Translations under genes and position numbers: made by a program
NCBI GenBank assembly: GCA_002715785.1
Contig: PBAA01000004.1
Span: 28,005 to 53,127 of the forward strand
From: Gammaproteobacteria bacterium
GTDB lineage: Bacteria > Pseudomonadota > Gammaproteobacteria > Pseudomonadales > Azotimanducaceae
Length of the DNA: 25,123 bases
Direction of reading: 5' to 3'
Shown: one piece after another, positions 7,624-14,809 of the stretch
Layout of the letters: each line of letters opens with the position of its first letter
How positions within the stretch are numbered: position 1 is the stretch's first letter
The notes under the pieces: model-generated
Databases searched by the model: none
Seen by the model: only the letters and a program-made list of their open reading frames with translations
What the model was told of the DNA's origin: nothing

Positions 7624-9951
7624 ATGAAACCGCTGGAACCCTATCGGATCGTCGAGCTCGGTCTCGGACCGGTTACCGGATTAGCCGGGATGGTGCTCGC
7701 CGATTTTGGCGCTGAAGTGATTAAGATCGATCCTCCGGAAGGCGATCGGTTTGATTCAATGCCTGCGAGCCGCCTTTGGCGACGTGGTAAACGGATAGTT
7801 ACGGCGGATTTAACCAAACTTGAGGACGTTGCGAGAGTTCGCGAACTTATCGTGGCGACAGCCGATGGGGTTATTACGACACTTAGGCGCAGTAAACGTG
7901 AAGCCATCGGGTTATACGGTTCGGATTTGATGAAGGTAAGACCGGATCTGATCTACGGCGTTGTTACGGGCTTTGGGGAACGCGGTCCGTACGCCCATTT
8001 ACCTGGATACGAAGGCGTTGTAGCAGCGAAGTCGGGGCGAATGTTGGGATTCGAAGGGGTCGCTGATCGCGGCGGCCCAAACTATTCCGCGCTACAGGTT
8101 GGCACCCATGCGACCTCGCAAAGTCTCGCGGCGTCCGTCATCGCTGCGTTGGATAGTCGGGAACGAACTGGGAACGGAGCGCAATTTGAGACGTCAATGT
8201 TGCGGGGCATGATGCCTTACGAAATGGGGATTATGTCGATGGAACAACTACAGGACCGGGGCGTTCTTGAGCGTCCTAAAGTTGCTCGAGACAGGTCCCG
8301 ATCGATGCCAACGCTCAACTACCACCCGGTGAGGACGAAGGACGGACATTGGCTTCAACTTGGAAATCTGTTGCCGCATCTACTCGATAATTTCTTGAAC
8401 ACAAGTGGCTTCGAAGAAATCCTCGCTCAGGAACAGTTTGGGTCCCCGGTTCCCACTTGGGATCGCGAAACGCTTGAGTTGTTTCGGGATCAAATGCTCG
8501 AGCACATGCAAACGCGGACGTTGGCCGAATGGATGGAACATTACGTTGCCGACGGTGGCGTGGTCGCGCATCCGTATCAGTCGACACAAGACGCGCTGAC
8601 GGACCCCGATGCGACTCGCAATGGTCACGTGGTAGAAAAAGACGGTGTGGTGCAGTTGGGCCTGTTGGCGAATTTGACAGAAACGCCAGGGGACGTTGGA
8701 AGTCCGGCACGGCCGGTAGACTTCGATCAGTTGGCCGCGCGGGAGGTTCGTGTGCCGAAGATGCAAGCGCCAGTCACGCGACCCCTTGAGGGAGTTACCG
8801 TTGTCGAGAGCGCGACGATCATCGCAGCTCCTTTGGGCGCAGCAACCTTAGCCGATATGGGCGCCCGAGTTATCAAGATAGAACCGATTGGTGGTGATCC
8901 GTTTCGCTCCATGTTTCACGGGTTCGGTGCTTCAAAATGCAATACGGGCAAGGAAAGTATCTGTCTGGATCTAAAGTCCGATACCGGGCAACGAATTGCC
9001 CAATCGCTTGCGAAGAAAGCGGATATTTGGATTCACAACTACCGTATGGGCGTCCCTGAAAAATTAGGTATCGGCTACGATGAGCTTGCGGCGCTGAACT
9101 CTGGCCTGGTCTATGTGTCTGCGAATGGTTATGGACCGCTGGGTCCTGGTTCAAAAAGACCTTCGACGCATCCAATACCTGGTGCGGCGATGGGTGGTGT
9201 GGTGTGGCAAATTGGCGGACTTCCGGATCCCCAGGAACAGATGGACTTAGCCGAATTGCGCGAAATGGCCCGGAAGCTTTTGCGTGCTAACGAGGTAAAT
9301 CCAGATCCCAATACCTCAATGGTCGTCGCGACCACCGCTGTTCTCGGTCTTGTTGCACGCCGAGCGAGTGGCAAAGGACAAAAAATCTTTGTCGACATGT
9401 TCGGAGCTAATGCCTATGCAAATTGGGATGATTTTTTGAGTTTCCCAGAAAAACCGGAACGGCCCGCCGTCGATTCCGAAGGATATGGACTTGGTCCGCT
9501 TTATCGGTTGTATGCGTGTAGTGAAGGCTGGGTATTCCTCGGTGTTATCAGCGAAACGGAGAAAGCGACGTTGGCACAAGCACTGGGCATTGAGTTGCAA
9601 TTCGATGTGTCTGACAGATTGGAGACGATTTTTCGCGGGGAAACCGCTGACCATTGGGAACAAAAACTCGGGTCGCTCGGTCTCGGGTGCGTGCGTGCCG
9701 ACGAAATGCTCCCACAGGCTTTTTTTCTGCGGAACGAGCACTGCTTGGCGGAAAACTTAGCGGTATCGGCGATGCATCCGGAATGGGGCGAATATTTGCG
9801 CAATGGTCCGATGGTCGAATTTGATCGGAATGGCTCGTATCCAGGGACCGGCGGCGTTGGGGGAGGGACCGTTGCTCTACTTGAGGAACTGGGATATTCG
9901 TCAGAAGACATCGAAGGTTTGTTGGAGGCCGGAACGGTCCGAGCTGCGTGA
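7624..9951 (+). CDS. Tandem (fused) class III CoA-transferase, CaiB/BaiF family
   Basis: This 775-aa protein is two CaiB/BaiF domains in tandem, residues 1 to about 383 and about 386 to 775, against about 400 for a single subunit. Each half opens with the family's Rossmann-like N-terminus: GMVLADFGAEVIKIDPPEGD (21-40 region) and GAATLADMGARVIKIEPIGGD (405-425 region). The second half ends in EELGYSSEDIEGL, the usual C-terminus. Class III enzymes move CoA between carboxylic acids through an aspartyl anhydride. The catalytic Asp (Asp169 of formyl-CoA transferase, in SMQD) aligns with R194 (TSMLRG) in half one and G594 (VDMFGA) in half two, so neither half keeps it. Function may therefore differ from normal CoA transfer. 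It is first in an operon with a desaturase (13-bp gap) and a lipoprotein. Confidence 0.9.
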   Translation: MKPLEPYRIVELGLGPVTGLAGMVLADFGAEVIKIDPPEGDRFDSMPASRLWRRGKRIVTADLTKLEDVARVRELIVATADGVITTLRRSKREAIGLYGSDLMKVRPDLIYGVVTGFGERGPYAHLPGYEGVVAAKSGRMLGFEGVADRGGPNYSALQVGTHATSQSLAASVIAALDSRERTGNGAQFETSMLRGMMPYEMGIMSMEQLQDRGVLERPKVARDRSRSMPTLNYHPVRTKDGHWLQLGNLLPHLLDNFLNTSGFEEILAQEQFGSPVPTWDRETLELFRDQMLEHMQTRTLAEWMEHYVADGGVVAHPYQSTQDALTDPDATRNGHVVEKDGVVQLGLLANLTETPGDVGSPARPVDFDQLAAREVRVPKMQAPVTRPLEGVTVVESATIIAAPLGAATLADMGARVIKIEPIGGDPFRSMFHGFGASKCNTGKESICLDLKSDTGQRIAQSLAKKADIWIHNYRMGVPEKLGIGYDELAALNSGLVYVSANGYGPLGPGSKRPSTHPIPGAAMGGVVWQIGGLPDPQEQMDLAELREMARKLLRANEVNPDPNTSMVVATTAVLGLVARRASGKGQKIFVDMFGANAYANWDDFLSFPEKPERPAVDSEGYGLGPLYRLYACSEGWVFLGVISETEKATLAQALGIELQFDVSDRLETIFRGETADHWEQKLGSLGLGCVRADEMLPQAFFLRNEHCLAENLAVSAMHPEWGEYLRNGPMVEFDRNGSYPGTGGVGGGTVALLEELGYSSEDIEGLLEAGTVRAA

Positions 9952-9964
9952 CAAATCAATCCAC

Positions 9965-10903
9965 ATGGGCGCGGCGTTGAGACAGAAACCAACGGATTAT
10001 TTTTCAAGGGACCAAATTCGTGCTTTGCGGAAACGCTCGTCTTGGCACGCGACTTGGCTCTTGGTGCATTGTTGGGGCGTCATAGTCGCGACGTGGGCGG
10101 TATGTGCGTTATGGACAAATCCACTTGTTGTAGCTGTTGGCGTGGTGATCGTGGGGGCTCGGCAATTGGGTTTGACGGTGCTCAATCACGACGGAGCACA
10201 TCATTTGTTGTATTCGAACCGAGGGCTGAACGATTGGGTTTCAGAGTGGATACTTAATCGACCACTTTTTGGCGCATCGGTCTACGGTTATCGCAAATCG
10301 CATCTCGAGCACCATAAGCATACCCAACAACAAGGCGATCCGGATCTCGTTCTGTCGGCGCCATTTCCCATCACAAAAGAGAGCTTTCGGCGGAAGGTTT
10401 GGCGCGATCTTTCGGGTCAGACGGGATGGAAGCAACGAAAAGAAATTTTTGTTTCCGCATTCCGTCGGACCGGCGGCCCGATATCCAACCGCTTTCATCG
10501 AGCGGCCTACCGGCTCGGTCCGAACCTCCTAATTAATGTGGGTTTTTTGGCTGGATTTGCGGCATGCGGGGTGTGGTATCTATACTTTTTTCTTTGGTTG
10601 TTGCCGTCGATGACCTGGCTGTTGTTCATATCCAGACTACGAAACATCGGCGAGCACGCCTGCGTCGTTGACAACGACGATCGATTGCTCAATACCCGCA
10701 CCACCAGAGCAAGCTGGCTCGAACGGGTGTTTATCGCCCCGTACTGGGTGAACTATCACTTGGAACACCATCTTTTGGTTTCTTGCCCCTGTTATCGGCT
10801 GCGTCGGGCGCACCGCATATTGATGGACGGGGGACATGGTCCAGCGATGGATCTGCAACCAAGTTATGCCCAGGTGATCCGACTAGCGACGGCAGCGGCG
10901 TAA
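9965..10903 (+). CDS. Membrane fatty acid desaturase/hydroxylase-family protein
   Basis: This 312-aa integral membrane di-iron enzyme has three histidine boxes: HDGAHH (75-80), HLEHHKH (113-119) and HLEHH (265-269). Hydrophobic segments lie at about 35-70 and 185-222. It would introduce a double bond or hydroxyl into an acyl chain or similar lipid using O2 and electrons from an external donor. The box spacing and the closing YHLEHHLLVSCPCY segment fit the FA_desaturase family, including beta-carotene ketolase-like and sphingolipid-type branches, so the substrate is open. An upstream in-frame extension to 9803 lies wholly inside the CoA-transferase gene, in another frame, and is unlike desaturases. 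The ATG at 9965, 13 bases after the CoA-transferase stop, is chosen. The lipoprotein starts 6 bases after its stop. Confidence 0.88.
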   Translation: MGAALRQKPTDYFSRDQIRALRKRSSWHATWLLVHCWGVIVATWAVCALWTNPLVVAVGVVIVGARQLGLTVLNHDGAHHLLYSNRGLNDWVSEWILNRPLFGASVYGYRKSHLEHHKHTQQQGDPDLVLSAPFPITKESFRRKVWRDLSGQTGWKQRKEIFVSAFRRTGGPISNRFHRAAYRLGPNLLINVGFLAGFAACGVWYLYFFLWLLPSMTWLLFISRLRNIGEHACVVDNDDRLLNTRTTRASWLERVFIAPYWVNYHLEHHLLVSCPCYRLRRAHRILMDGGHGPAMDLQPSYAQVIRLATAAA

Positions 10904-10909
10904 CGGACC

Positions 10910-11446
10910 GTGCGTGGCTCGATGTTGGTCGCGGCGGGAAATTTAGCCGGCTTGGCTCTAATCTGCCTGATCAGTGGATGCGAGCCACAAAGCCCGCCGG
11001 TTGAACGCGACGTCGTGCGGAAGCTATTGACCGGTTTCGTTCTGCCCATGGGGAACTTATCCATTGTGAGTCGCCCATCGGATTGCCGTACGGATGGGCG
11101 GAGCGATCTGGCGCTACCGCTCGGGCTGTTCGACGCGTTTCTGAGAGCGAATAACGAACAATCGACGGTGTTCGACCTGTCAGAATTCGGCGACCGAGTC
11201 GCAGTAACGAGCGATCACCCCAGAAGGTTGTATTTGCGTTCTAGAAAACCGGTTGTTTCGGTGTCCAGAGCAGGAATGACCACGAACGACGCATTGGTTT
11301 GTGTTGAAGTCTATGCTCAGGAAGAGAGGGCTTTTTTCGTTTTCTTGCGGCGCGAAAAGACAACTTGGCGTCTCGCCGGTGAAGTTGTTTCTTGGGAAGA
11401 GCCGGAGGAAGAGGATCTAACCGAAGACCCGGAGGACGGTTATTGA
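10910..11446 (+). CDS. Small predicted lipoprotein, function unknown
   Basis: This 178-aa protein begins with a short basic/polar N-terminus, a hydrophobic stretch (LAGLALICL) and the lipobox ISGC with Cys at residue 24, so it is probably a signal peptidase II lipoprotein. The mature part is mixed alpha/beta with no domain I recognise. The C-terminal 25 residues are strongly acidic (EEPEEEDLTEDPED). The start is GTG at 10910, six bases after the desaturase stop; ATG at 10922 would shorten the signal by four residues and is equally possible. The +2 residue is Glu, not the Asp that commonly retains lipoproteins in the inner membrane, so outer-membrane sorting is possible. Being last in the CoA-transferase-desaturase operon suggests an envelope-linked lipid role, which is inference. 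Confidence 0.72.
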   Translation: MRGSMLVAAGNLAGLALICLISGCEPQSPPVERDVVRKLLTGFVLPMGNLSIVSRPSDCRTDGRSDLALPLGLFDAFLRANNEQSTVFDLSEFGDRVAVTSDHPRRLYLRSRKPVVSVSRAGMTTNDALVCVEVYAQEERAFFVFLRREKTTWRLAGEVVSWEEPEEEDLTEDPEDGY

Positions 11447-11468
11447 CGGTCGAGCGGAGGGGGGACGT

Positions 11469-12617
11469 TCAATCGTAGAGATTGTCGAATTCCTTGGCGG
11501 CGTTGCTGGTACGAGCCTCTCGAATGCATTGGGCGAGCAAAGGAATACCGTCGCGGATGTCTTGATCTGGGACATGCCCGAAGGCTAATCGCAGATACGG
11601 GCGGTCGTCGCCGGTAATGTGAAAGTTTGCGCCTGGGGCAAAGTACACGTTGCGCGCGGCGGTGAGTTCGGTCAGTTTTCTCTGGTCGACGTCTTCGGGA
11701 TAACGTAACCACACGAAAAGCCCTCCGGCTGGGTCCGACCAGGCGCAGATATCGTCGAGTTCATCCGCAAGACCATCGACGACAAGATTTTTCTTGACGC
11801 GAAGCGATTCGTTTAGGTGGTCCGTTAATGACCAGACGCCGTCTCGGTAGAGCTCGGCAACAATGGCTGCTGCCAGATAATTTCCACCCGCATCATGTCG
11901 CCGCTCTAGAATTTGATCAAACATGGGGGGTCGCGCCAGCAAGTACCCGAGCCTCAACCCCGGCGCCAAGATCTTTGAAAGCGAGCACAGGTAGATGATC
12001 TTGGCGTAATCGGACAGGGCGTAGAGTGCACTCGGTTTGTCACCATCGAAGTGGACATCGCCGTAACAGTTATCTTCAACAATCGGGATGTCGTAATTCT
12101 CGGCGATGCGTATGAGCTGCTGTCGTCGATCTAACGACATCACCGTCCCGCTCGGATTTTGATAGGTCGTTAACGCGTAGATGAATTTGGGTTTGCGTTT
12201 AGGGCCCAATCGATCGAGGGTCGACTCCAAGAGATCGACGCGCATGCCGTCGTTGTCGAGTGGCAACCCGACCATTTCGATACCTAAACTGCGATAAGCG
12301 CTGATGGTTCCTGAGTAGGTGAATTCTTCGCAAATAATCGTGTCACCGGGATGTGTGAGAGCTTCCGCGGTAAGAGTGACGGCCTGCATCGAGCCGTTCA
12401 TGAGGGCGATCGCATCGGGGCTGACGGACACACCTTCGCGTTCGGATTCCCGTGTTGCCATGATTGCCCGCAATTCGGGATGACCTAACCGCCCGTGATA
12501 GTTGGTTAGAGCCTCGTACTCACGCTCGATCGCGACAGTCGCAGCGCGTTGCATCTCGTCGACGGGAAAAGTTTCCGGGTTGGTACGGCCGACCGCAAAA
12601 TCGAAGCGTCGACTCAT
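11469..12617 (-). CDS. PLP-dependent class I/II aminotransferase (LysN/MocR-type catalytic domain)
   Basis: This 382-aa fold-type I PLP enzyme resembles the 2-aminoadipate aminotransferase (LysN) group and the catalytic half of MocR regulators, but has no N-terminal DNA-binding domain. The Schiff-base lysine is K215 in SLSKILAPGLRLGY. NPSGT (154-158), D182 in VEDNCYGD and the phosphate/carboxylate-contacting R222 are also present. The N-terminal YHGRLGHPELR segment is typical. It would transfer an amino group between an amino acid and a 2-oxo acid. Its ATG overlaps the stop of the upstream sugar isomerase gene (ATGA, 4 bases), so translation is probably coupled. It is not a DegT-type sugar aminotransferase, which makes the pairing odd. 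It converges with the lipoprotein gene, 22 bp away, and shows no clear terminator. Confidence 0.9.
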   Translation of the reverse strand: MSRRFDFAVGRTNPETFPVDEMQRAATVAIEREYEALTNYHGRLGHPELRAIMATRESEREGVSVSPDAIALMNGSMQAVTLTAEALTHPGDTIICEEFTYSGTISAYRSLGIEMVGLPLDNDGMRVDLLESTLDRLGPKRKPKFIYALTTYQNPSGTVMSLDRRQQLIRIAENYDIPIVEDNCYGDVHFDGDKPSALYALSDYAKIIYLCSLSKILAPGLRLGYLLARPPMFDQILERRHDAGGNYLAAAIVAELYRDGVWSLTDHLNESLRVKKNLVVDGLADELDDICAWSDPAGGLFVWLRYPEDVDQRKLTELTAARNVYFAPGANFHITGDDRPYLRLAFGHVPDQDIRDGIPLLAQCIREARTSNAAKEFDNLYD

Positions 12618-13369
12618 TGATTGCCCATAGCTAGCTCGTTGTTGGCGAGGTAGGCGTAGCTTTGTTCAACGGCGGTCATCATGTCGGTATCGCAGTCGTC
12701 GAGTTCGACAACGATCCACTCGAGGATGTCCTCATCGGCTGCATCGATAATCGCGGGAATATCCATACGCCCGTCGCCGACTGCAACATGAGCTTCGCCC
12801 TTGGTGAGGGGGCCGTCTTTAATATGGAGAAGAGGTGCTCGTTTTCGGATTCTTCTGACCTCAGATACTGGATCGGAATCGCCGAAATTTGCTGCCCAGT
12901 AGGTGTCCACCTCAAAGAGTACGTCGGGGCACTCTTCCTGAAGAATGTGATAACCCTTCCTTCCTTCATGTTCGACGAATTCCCACCAATGGTTATGGAG
13001 AAACAGCTCGAGTCCTGCGTGATTTAGCTTATCCGTCAGATCGTTGACGGTATCGACCGTTCGTGCAATAGCGTTTCGATCGGCAAAATCGTCAGGGCCG
13101 AAGCCTCCGGCGGCTCGTGAAAGATCCAAAGCGCCCACCGTATCGATTACCTCGTTAATGTCGGACCGGTTCGCCCACGGGTAGTGAGTGGATGAAACCG
13201 TCATTCCCAAATCTTCAACCTGTTGTCGGAATTCCTTAGGGGACTTACCGAATAGGTTAAAAGGTTCCACGCCAAGATAACCAATGTCCGCCAGCCTCTT
13301 TAGAACTTCGTCGAAATTGTCGGCGGAGGCGTCGCGCAACGAGTAGAGCTGGACAGAAATGGGTTTCAT
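12614..13369 (-). CDS. TIM-barrel sugar (phosphate) isomerase/epimerase-like protein, short form
   Basis: This 251-aa protein belongs to the AP-endonuclease-2/xylose-isomerase-like TIM-barrel family, metal-dependent enzymes that isomerise, epimerise or cleave sugars and keto sugars. Likely metal or substrate residues are in LHNHWWEF (H125, H127, E130), EVDTYW (D155), LHIKDG (H182) and VELDDC (E222), with the VGDGRMDI loop between. The N-terminus ISVQLYSLRD is the usual first strand. Members with this pattern occur near Gfo/Idh/MocA dehydrogenases, and recently described 3-keto-glycoside lyases/hydrolases fall within the fold. It leads a two-gene operon with the aminotransferase (ATGA overlap) and is divergent from the dehydrogenase module at 13632. 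A weak AAGAGA precedes the ATG. The substrate is unknown. Confidence 0.87.
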   Translation of the reverse strand: MKPISVQLYSLRDASADNFDEVLKRLADIGYLGVEPFNLFGKSPKEFRQQVEDLGMTVSSTHYPWANRSDINEVIDTVGALDLSRAAGGFGPDDFADRNAIARTVDTVNDLTDKLNHAGLELFLHNHWWEFVEHEGRKGYHILQEECPDVLFEVDTYWAANFGDSDPVSEVRRIRKRAPLLHIKDGPLTKGEAHVAVGDGRMDIPAIIDAADEDILEWIVVELDDCDTDMMTAVEQSYAYLANNELAMGNQ

Positions 13370-13406
13370 GTTGTGTCTCTTTTGAGGAGTTCATCAGCTA
13401 TCGCTA

Positions 13407-13434
13407 ATTGTATATCCAGACGCGGCGTCATCGA
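13407..13434 (-). promoter_or_regulatory. Candidate promoter for the isomerase-aminotransferase operon
   Basis: Read on the minus strand, TACAAT (13412-13407) matches five of six -10 bases. TCGATG (13434-13429) is a weak -35, 16 bases upstream. The -35 overlaps the CGAAC-N5-GTTCG palindrome at 13432-13446. This is inspection only. Confidence 0.28.
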
Positions 13435-13446
13435 ACGGTTTGTTCG
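13432..13446. promoter_or_regulatory. Palindrome CGAAC-N5-GTTCG, candidate operator
   Basis: CGAAC (13432-13436) and GTTCG (13442-13446) form a perfect inverted repeat around five bases. It overlaps the predicted -35 of the leftward sugar operon. A related palindrome with the half-sites in reverse order lies at 13565-13578. Confidence 0.4.
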
Positions 13447-13526
13447 GATTGCGGACGGTCACTCATAGGGCCCCGGTGCGCTGCTTCTATCCGCCTTAGG
13501 GTACCGCTAACCAACTTTCGTTCGGT

Positions 13527-13536
13527 GGTGGCCACC
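13527..13536. promoter_or_regulatory. 10-bp perfect palindrome GGTGGCCACC
   Basis: An uninterrupted self-complementary decamer sits near the middle of the 262-bp gap between the divergent sugar operons, just after a GTTCG half-site (13520-13524). It is a possible operator. The remainder of 13370-13631 shows no open frame that looks coding. Confidence 0.3.
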
Positions 13537-13564
13537 GGAATTTGTTAGGCGTGTAGTCATTGCC

Positions 13565-13578
13565 GTTCGGGCGCGAAC
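13565..13578. promoter_or_regulatory. Palindrome GTTCG-N4-CGAAC, candidate operator
   Basis: GTTCG (13565-13569) and CGAAC (13574-13578) form a perfect inverted repeat that abuts the predicted -35 of the rightward sugar operon, mirroring the palindrome next to the leftward promoter. Confidence 0.4.
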
Positions 13579-13608
13579 TTGACGGTATTGCCTATTCCAA
13601 CGTTCAAT
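13579..13608 (+). promoter_or_regulatory. Candidate sigma-70 promoter for the dehydrogenase-isomerase operon
   Basis: TTGACG (13579-13584, five of six -35 bases) and TTCAAT (13603-13608, four of six -10 bases) are separated by 18 bases. Transcription would start near 13615, giving a very short leader that contains the near-perfect ribosome site GGAGGTGA (13618-13625). Confidence 0.38.
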
Positions 13609-13631
13609 CGAAACGAGGGAGGTGAGGCTGC

Positions 13632-14795
13632 ATGACGCGTTTACGAATGGGGCTTGTAGGGGGTGGTGATGGCGCTTTCATCGGTGCGGTCCATCGGATG
13701 GCGGCGGAGCTCGATGGGCGTATCGAGCTCGTCTGTGGTGCATTTTCTAGCGATCCATCTCGATCCAAACGCTATGGGCAGGAGCTGTACGACCTCCCAC
13801 CGAGCAGGAGTTATGGAACGTTCACTGAGATGGTGACCGAGGAGACGAAGCTTCCGGCGCAACAACGTATGCATTTTGTCGTGATTGCGACGCCCAACCA
13901 CCTGCATTATCCGGTTGCCGAAGCGACGCTTCAGGCAGGATTTCACGTCATGTCTGACAAACCAGTGACGTTCGACCTTCACGAAGCCAAGATTCTTCGC
14001 GCTCTTGCCGCGGAAAAGAATCTCCTCTTTGGGCTTACCCACAATTACACGGGATACCCCATGGTCAAGGAGGCACGTCAACTCATTAAGACCGGCGCAT
14101 TAGGATCGATACGTCGAGTCATTGTCGAATATATCCAAGGCTGGCTTTCGGAAAGGCTTGAAACGCAAGGTAACAAACAAGCACGCTGGCGGACCGATCC
14201 GAAATTTTCGGGGTCGGCTGGTTGCATGGGAGATATCGGCACACACGGCGAAAATTTGCTCGAATACGTGACCGGGTTGGAGATCCATTCGCTTTGCGCC
14301 GACCTAACGACGTTTGTTCCAGGACGATTGCTTGAGGACGACGGCAACGTGCTGTTGCGATTCTCAAACGGGGCACGCGGCGTGTTGCTCGCCAGTCAAA
14401 TTGGGGTCGGCGAGGAAAATGGATTGAAACTTCGGGTGTATGGTGAACGGGCCAGTCTAGAGTGGGTCCAGACGGAACCGAATTCGCTAATCGTTCGGTG
14501 GCCAGATCGTCCGTTCGAGATCCGGCGCACCGGCGGTCCAGGCGTAAGTGAGGCTGCGACCGCCGCGACCCGTCTTCCTGCGGGTCACCCGGAGGGCTTT
14601 TTGGAAGCGTTTGCTTTGCTGTACCGTAACTTTGCTCGTGCGCTAGAGGCTCGGTTGGAAGGTCGTGATCCGCGGTCTGAAGACCTCGACTTCCCGACGA
14701 TTGATGATGGTGTACGCGGTATGGCGTTTATCGATGCGGTGGTGAATAGTTCCACTCGGGGTAGTGTTTGGACCGATTTCCCGGCGTGGAATTAG
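13632..14795 (+). CDS. Gfo/Idh/MocA-family sugar dehydrogenase
   Basis: This 387-aa NAD(P)-dependent oxidoreductase has a Rossmann N-terminus with GLVGGGDGAFIG (residues 7-18). It also has the family's SDKP motif with K110, and GDIGTHGENL with D201 and H205 as probable catalytic residues in the C-terminal alpha/beta domain. Members oxidise sugar or cyclitol hydroxyls, including C3 of glycosides. The GGG-DGAFIGAVHR opening and the insertion ETKLPAQQRMHFVVIATPNH mark a subgroup often encoded beside a TIM-barrel isomerase, as here. GGAGGTGA (13618-13625), a perfect anti-Shine-Dalgarno complement, lies six bases before the ATG. It leads a two-gene operon and diverges from the other sugar module. 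The substrate and product carbon are unknown. Confidence 0.92.
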   Translation: MTRLRMGLVGGGDGAFIGAVHRMAAELDGRIELVCGAFSSDPSRSKRYGQELYDLPPSRSYGTFTEMVTEETKLPAQQRMHFVVIATPNHLHYPVAEATLQAGFHVMSDKPVTFDLHEAKILRALAAEKNLLFGLTHNYTGYPMVKEARQLIKTGALGSIRRVIVEYIQGWLSERLETQGNKQARWRTDPKFSGSAGCMGDIGTHGENLLEYVTGLEIHSLCADLTTFVPGRLLEDDGNVLLRFSNGARGVLLASQIGVGEENGLKLRVYGERASLEWVQTEPNSLIVRWPDRPFEIRRTGGPGVSEAATAATRLPAGHPEGFLEAFALLYRNFARALEARLEGRDPRSEDLDFPTIDDGVRGMAFIDAVVNSSTRGSVWTDFPAWN

Positions 14796-14797
14796 GT

Positions 14798-14803
14798 AAG
14801 GGG
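14798..14803 (+). promoter_or_regulatory. Ribosome binding site deciding the isomerase start at 14810
   Basis: AAGGGG lies six bases before the ATG at 14810. An earlier ATG at 14768, inside the dehydrogenase gene, has no comparable site and adds 14 residues without family resemblance. Confidence 0.6.
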
Positions 14804-14809
14804 CAACGC

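Noticed and set aside
9803..9964. Long N-terminal extension of the desaturase overlapping the CoA-transferase
   Set aside because: It lies in another frame of a clearly coding region and lacks membrane or desaturase features; ATG 9965 fits better.
9501..10007. 168-codon minus-strand open frame across the CoA-transferase end
   Set aside because: It is Ser/Pro/Arg-rich as expected for the complement of this coding sequence, and shows no domain.
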